Below, in pieces: positions 61,615 through 64,000 of a DNA stretch of 64,000 nucleotides. The stretch's first letter is position 1. Every line of letters starts with the position of its first letter. This DNA comes from Pseudo-nitzschia pungens (lineage: Eukaryota > Bacillariophyta > Bacillariophyceae > Bacillariales > Bacillariaceae), in contig CM074759.1 in the NCBI GenBank assembly GCA_037355855.1, positions 1,860,001 to 1,924,000 of the forward strand, given 5' to 3'. The notes below the pieces were generated by a model. The model was not told the DNA's origin and ran no database searches. It worked only from the letters and a program-made list of their open reading frames with translations. The position numbers and the translations under genes are program-made.

Positions 61615-63861
61615 ATGAATCCGGATGACGACGACACTTCTTCCCCATTGCTGGTCGTCAGACTTTCTCGTAACATGCACTCTGATGTCAGTATGCTAAC
61701 TACTAGCCAAGATACCACGGACAGCAACAACAACAACAAATCCAGAATGTTGTCTTTTTCACCAGAAGAAATCATAGCTGCCCAAAACAAACATTTCGAT
61801 GAACAAGATGCCGAAGATAACGTCAGTCGAGATGGTGGAAACAGTGATGAAGAGGGTGAAGAAGCAAAACAATTTGATGTAGTATCAATTTTGAAAACAG
61901 AAAAAGAACACCAATCTGTAACCGACTCTGATTCAATCTTCGATTATGAAGTATATCAATGTAAGGACGGAATTCCATTTACACACAACGTCGATTATCC
62001 AAGAGTACCACGCGATTTCAAACCCCAGGATGTCAAATCAGGTGAGCCACCATTTGAATCAGTGGATAGTCCCGGGTCATGGAATAGGTACTACTTCGAA
62101 CCTAAGTTTAAAGGTGGCAAATATCTCTATCATTTTATGCCAAGTGGATGTATCCCATTCAGAGATGAACAAGTACCCGATGGTGTTGATCTGGGGCCAG
62201 TCAGGTACCACCAAGATAGCAGATGGACTTTCTATTACAAAGGATGGAAAGCAGAAACAGGTGTGGATGATTAAAGAACAGGAACCGACAACAATTTATT
62301 CCCTACGAGTAGGAAAGGGTGTTTGGACAAAGACAAGCTGATCAAACATGGGTTGACTGTTGAAAGAATTCAGGATGATGACGCGTTATTCTTTTATCAG
62401 CTTGTCCTTCCACTACACTATCCGGATAGATCCTGTGTAGAAGGAGACAAGTGATTGTCTTATTATCCACTGGTTACTTGGTTTAGTAACATTTATGCTA
62501 ATAGGAAGAATGATGGATACGGGCACCAGATCAAATCTATCTCCCATGATGAGGTGGTTAAATTCGATGGTTGTTTGTTTATGCATGGTGCGTGTGGAGG
62601 AGGAAGTAGTCCGGATATCAGGAATAGATGGGATCCAAATTATTGTATGTACAACAAAACAATCGATAAAACTATGTCTTATTGGAGGTGGAGGGAGATT
62701 AAAGAGAACCTAAAGGTATCTAATAATTACCAGGAAGAACACAAGATGATTTTCAACCCATCTAGTAATAAGTTCGATTATATTTACAAGGTCCTTGTAC
62801 ATAACACAAACTACCTGACAAAAAGAGCAGACCTTGATCTTGTGATAGATGAAACTACCTGGTCATATGGAAGTTTTGGTGGTCTGAATGTTTATCATAC
62901 TTCTGGGAATAGGACGAGTCGAGGTGGGCAAACTGCAATCTTATTGGATTGTTATAGGATGCGTCCAAGAGCATACATTCATAGACTGGGCAAGTACAAA
63001 TGCGCTCCTGGATTTACCAGGAGAGGATAGTCCGAAGTTTATGAGTTGATTACAAAGGGTGTTCTACCACAAATTGTGACACGGCAGCGTAGCTACGATC
63101 ACGAATGAATAATTAACTGAATCCCGCATCATGAGAATCGAATATTATATATGGCAATCTACGTTCATGGATACATTATCATATGTGTCTTAATTATTAT
63201 GGTCGAGTCCCAGAAGAGGATATATGCCTAATCGTGGGAATTGACACTGAATCAGCATTTATGGCAGAGCATGCCAAAATGTGGTTATGCTCGCGACCTC
63301 AAATTTTATATGTTTCCATTCTTAATTCGCGTAACAATATTCCGTAAAGTATCTAAACATCACAATATTCACACTACTCCGAAATTTCTACCTTAACGTG
63401 TAACACAAATAGGCCCGGATAAAATATGGAACAAATCACCACACCTGACAGATGATAATTTCTTCAATGGGGATGTTATCCTTGATTGGATGGGTCGGAA
63501 TGGTTTATCGATGATAGGAACTGTTTCGCGTGCGTGTCTTCCGAAAGGTGTACCATCAATCTATTTCCATAAAGACAATGTCCCTCCAAGTAAGAAACAG
63601 AAATCAAGAGTTTCCCGGTTAACAAATCCTATCACTTTAGTCAAGAGATTCTTTTTTTCGCAAAAGACCGATGATAAGAATGAGGAAAAAGAAGGGTACA
63701 ACAAAAAACCGGAATGTCAAAAACCTCCTCTATCCTCAACAAAAGCACCACATAAATCTCCAGCAAATAAAAAAACTACAGGTATACTCCCAAGTTATCC
63801 AGAGACAAGATTCCCTTTTAATCACTCATACCGGAAAGAAAGCAAAATAATATCTGAATGA
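61615..63861 (+). pseudogene. piggyBac-type (DDE_Tnp_1_7) transposase pseudogene
   Basis: One frame runs through the whole stretch but is broken by TAA at 62272-62274, TGA at 62452-62454, TAG at 63028-63030 and a 331-bp solo LTR at 63075-63405. LTR plus duplication is 336 bp, a multiple of three, so the frame is the same on both sides. Family-like parts: DLGPVRYHQDSRWTFYYKGW before the TAA, VIDETTWSYGSFGG and GRTSRGGQTAILLD-like (TSRGGQTAILLDCYRM) with two acidic residues in the expected places, then KIWNKSPHLTDDNFFNGD and GVPSIYFHKD. The N-terminus is acidic (SFSPEEIIAAQNKHFDEQDAEDN). Such transposases cut and paste at TTAA; I did not find the terminal repeats of this copy. Confidence 0.8.
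63075..63405 (+). repeat. Solo LTR (family B) inside the piggyBac-type pseudogene
   Basis: 331 bp, TGTGACACG...GTGTAACA, with a perfect 5-bp duplication CAAAT at 63070-63074 and 63406-63410. It is the same family as 60149-60467 in the opposite orientation (shared TAGCTACGATCACGAATGAA and TGGCAGAGCATGCCAAAATG). Confidence 0.9.
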
Positions 63862-64000
63862 AAGAAACTAAGGTCGTTGACAACAACAATCGATTATTAA
63901 ACACTTCAAACAAAAAAATAGAAGAAAGAACCACCACAAACACTACGGCCGACAAACCATTGTATACACAAGTCCACTGCAGTTTTCAAAGCACAGGATC
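63862..64000. other. Right edge of the window, no gene seen
   Basis: AT-rich sequence with CAACAACAATCG-type words; it may continue the degenerate transposon. Confidence 0.4.

Noticed and set aside
1..64000. tRNA, rRNA or other structural RNA genes
   Set aside because: I scanned for T-loop-like GTTCRANNC words in a cloverleaf setting and for rRNA-like conserved blocks and found none; a dedicated search (tRNAscan, Rfam) would be decisive.

Overview
The window reads as nuclear DNA of a photosynthetic stramenopile, most likely a diatom and probably a pennate one (inference). The genes are eukaryotic and have short GT-AG introns. One secreted-type protein has a signal peptide ending in the Ala/Ser-Phe pattern of diatom plastid preproteins. 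The intergenic DNA is full of Ty1/copia, Ty3/gypsy, Tc1/mariner and piggyBac-type elements. Short GTAAGGTTTAC / GTACCGTAC words are scattered through the non-coding DNA.

Host genes occur in islands between repeats. Island 1 (2.5-11.9 kb) holds a CaMK-like kinase, ALG3 (N-glycan mannosyltransferase), a cyclin-dependent kinase and a repeat-rich secreted or plastid protein. Island 2 (17.8-38.8 kb) holds NAD-biosynthetic quinolinate phosphoribosyltransferase, a CLC chloride transporter gene with two +1 frame breaks, PIG-C (GPI anchor synthesis), a small HMG-box-like protein, a GT64 glycosyltransferase, two histidine phosphatases, Mediator subunit 10, a DHSTIDY-repeat membrane protein and a HAD hydrolase. 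Island 3 (49.6-52.6 kb) holds a DGAT2 acyltransferase and a nucleotide-sugar transporter. I rebuilt exon structures where splice sites and reading phase agreed. ALG3, PIG-C, the GT64 enzyme and the sugar transporter are all glycosylation genes, but nothing shows co-regulation.

Mobile DNA fills most of the rest. A complete 4.77 kb Tc1/mariner-type (DD34E) element lies at 12672-17440. It has TA target duplications and terminal inverted repeats of about 370-390 bp, each of which is the 5' flank of one of two convergent genes: the transposase and a large unknown accessory gene. A truncated sister copy opens the window. Four ~91-98 bp MITEs and one solo terminal repeat carry the same ends. A complete copia element with 240-bp LTRs that look identical lies at 39271-45603, inside the very end of another TA-flanked element. 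Its primer-binding site is perfectly complementary to its own LTR. From 53.6 to 59.7 kb an inverted-repeat element has been invaded by a MITE, a piece of a fold-back element and an internally deleted gypsy element. The right end holds a piggyBac-type transposase pseudogene broken by three different stop codons and a solo LTR.

The most interesting candidates are the two-gene Tc1/mariner element (accessory protein frame-shifted at A7 and carrying an exact ENLYFQG motif), the possible self-primed copia element, and the GTCCTCAA fold-back family. I saw no tRNA, rRNA or CRISPR.
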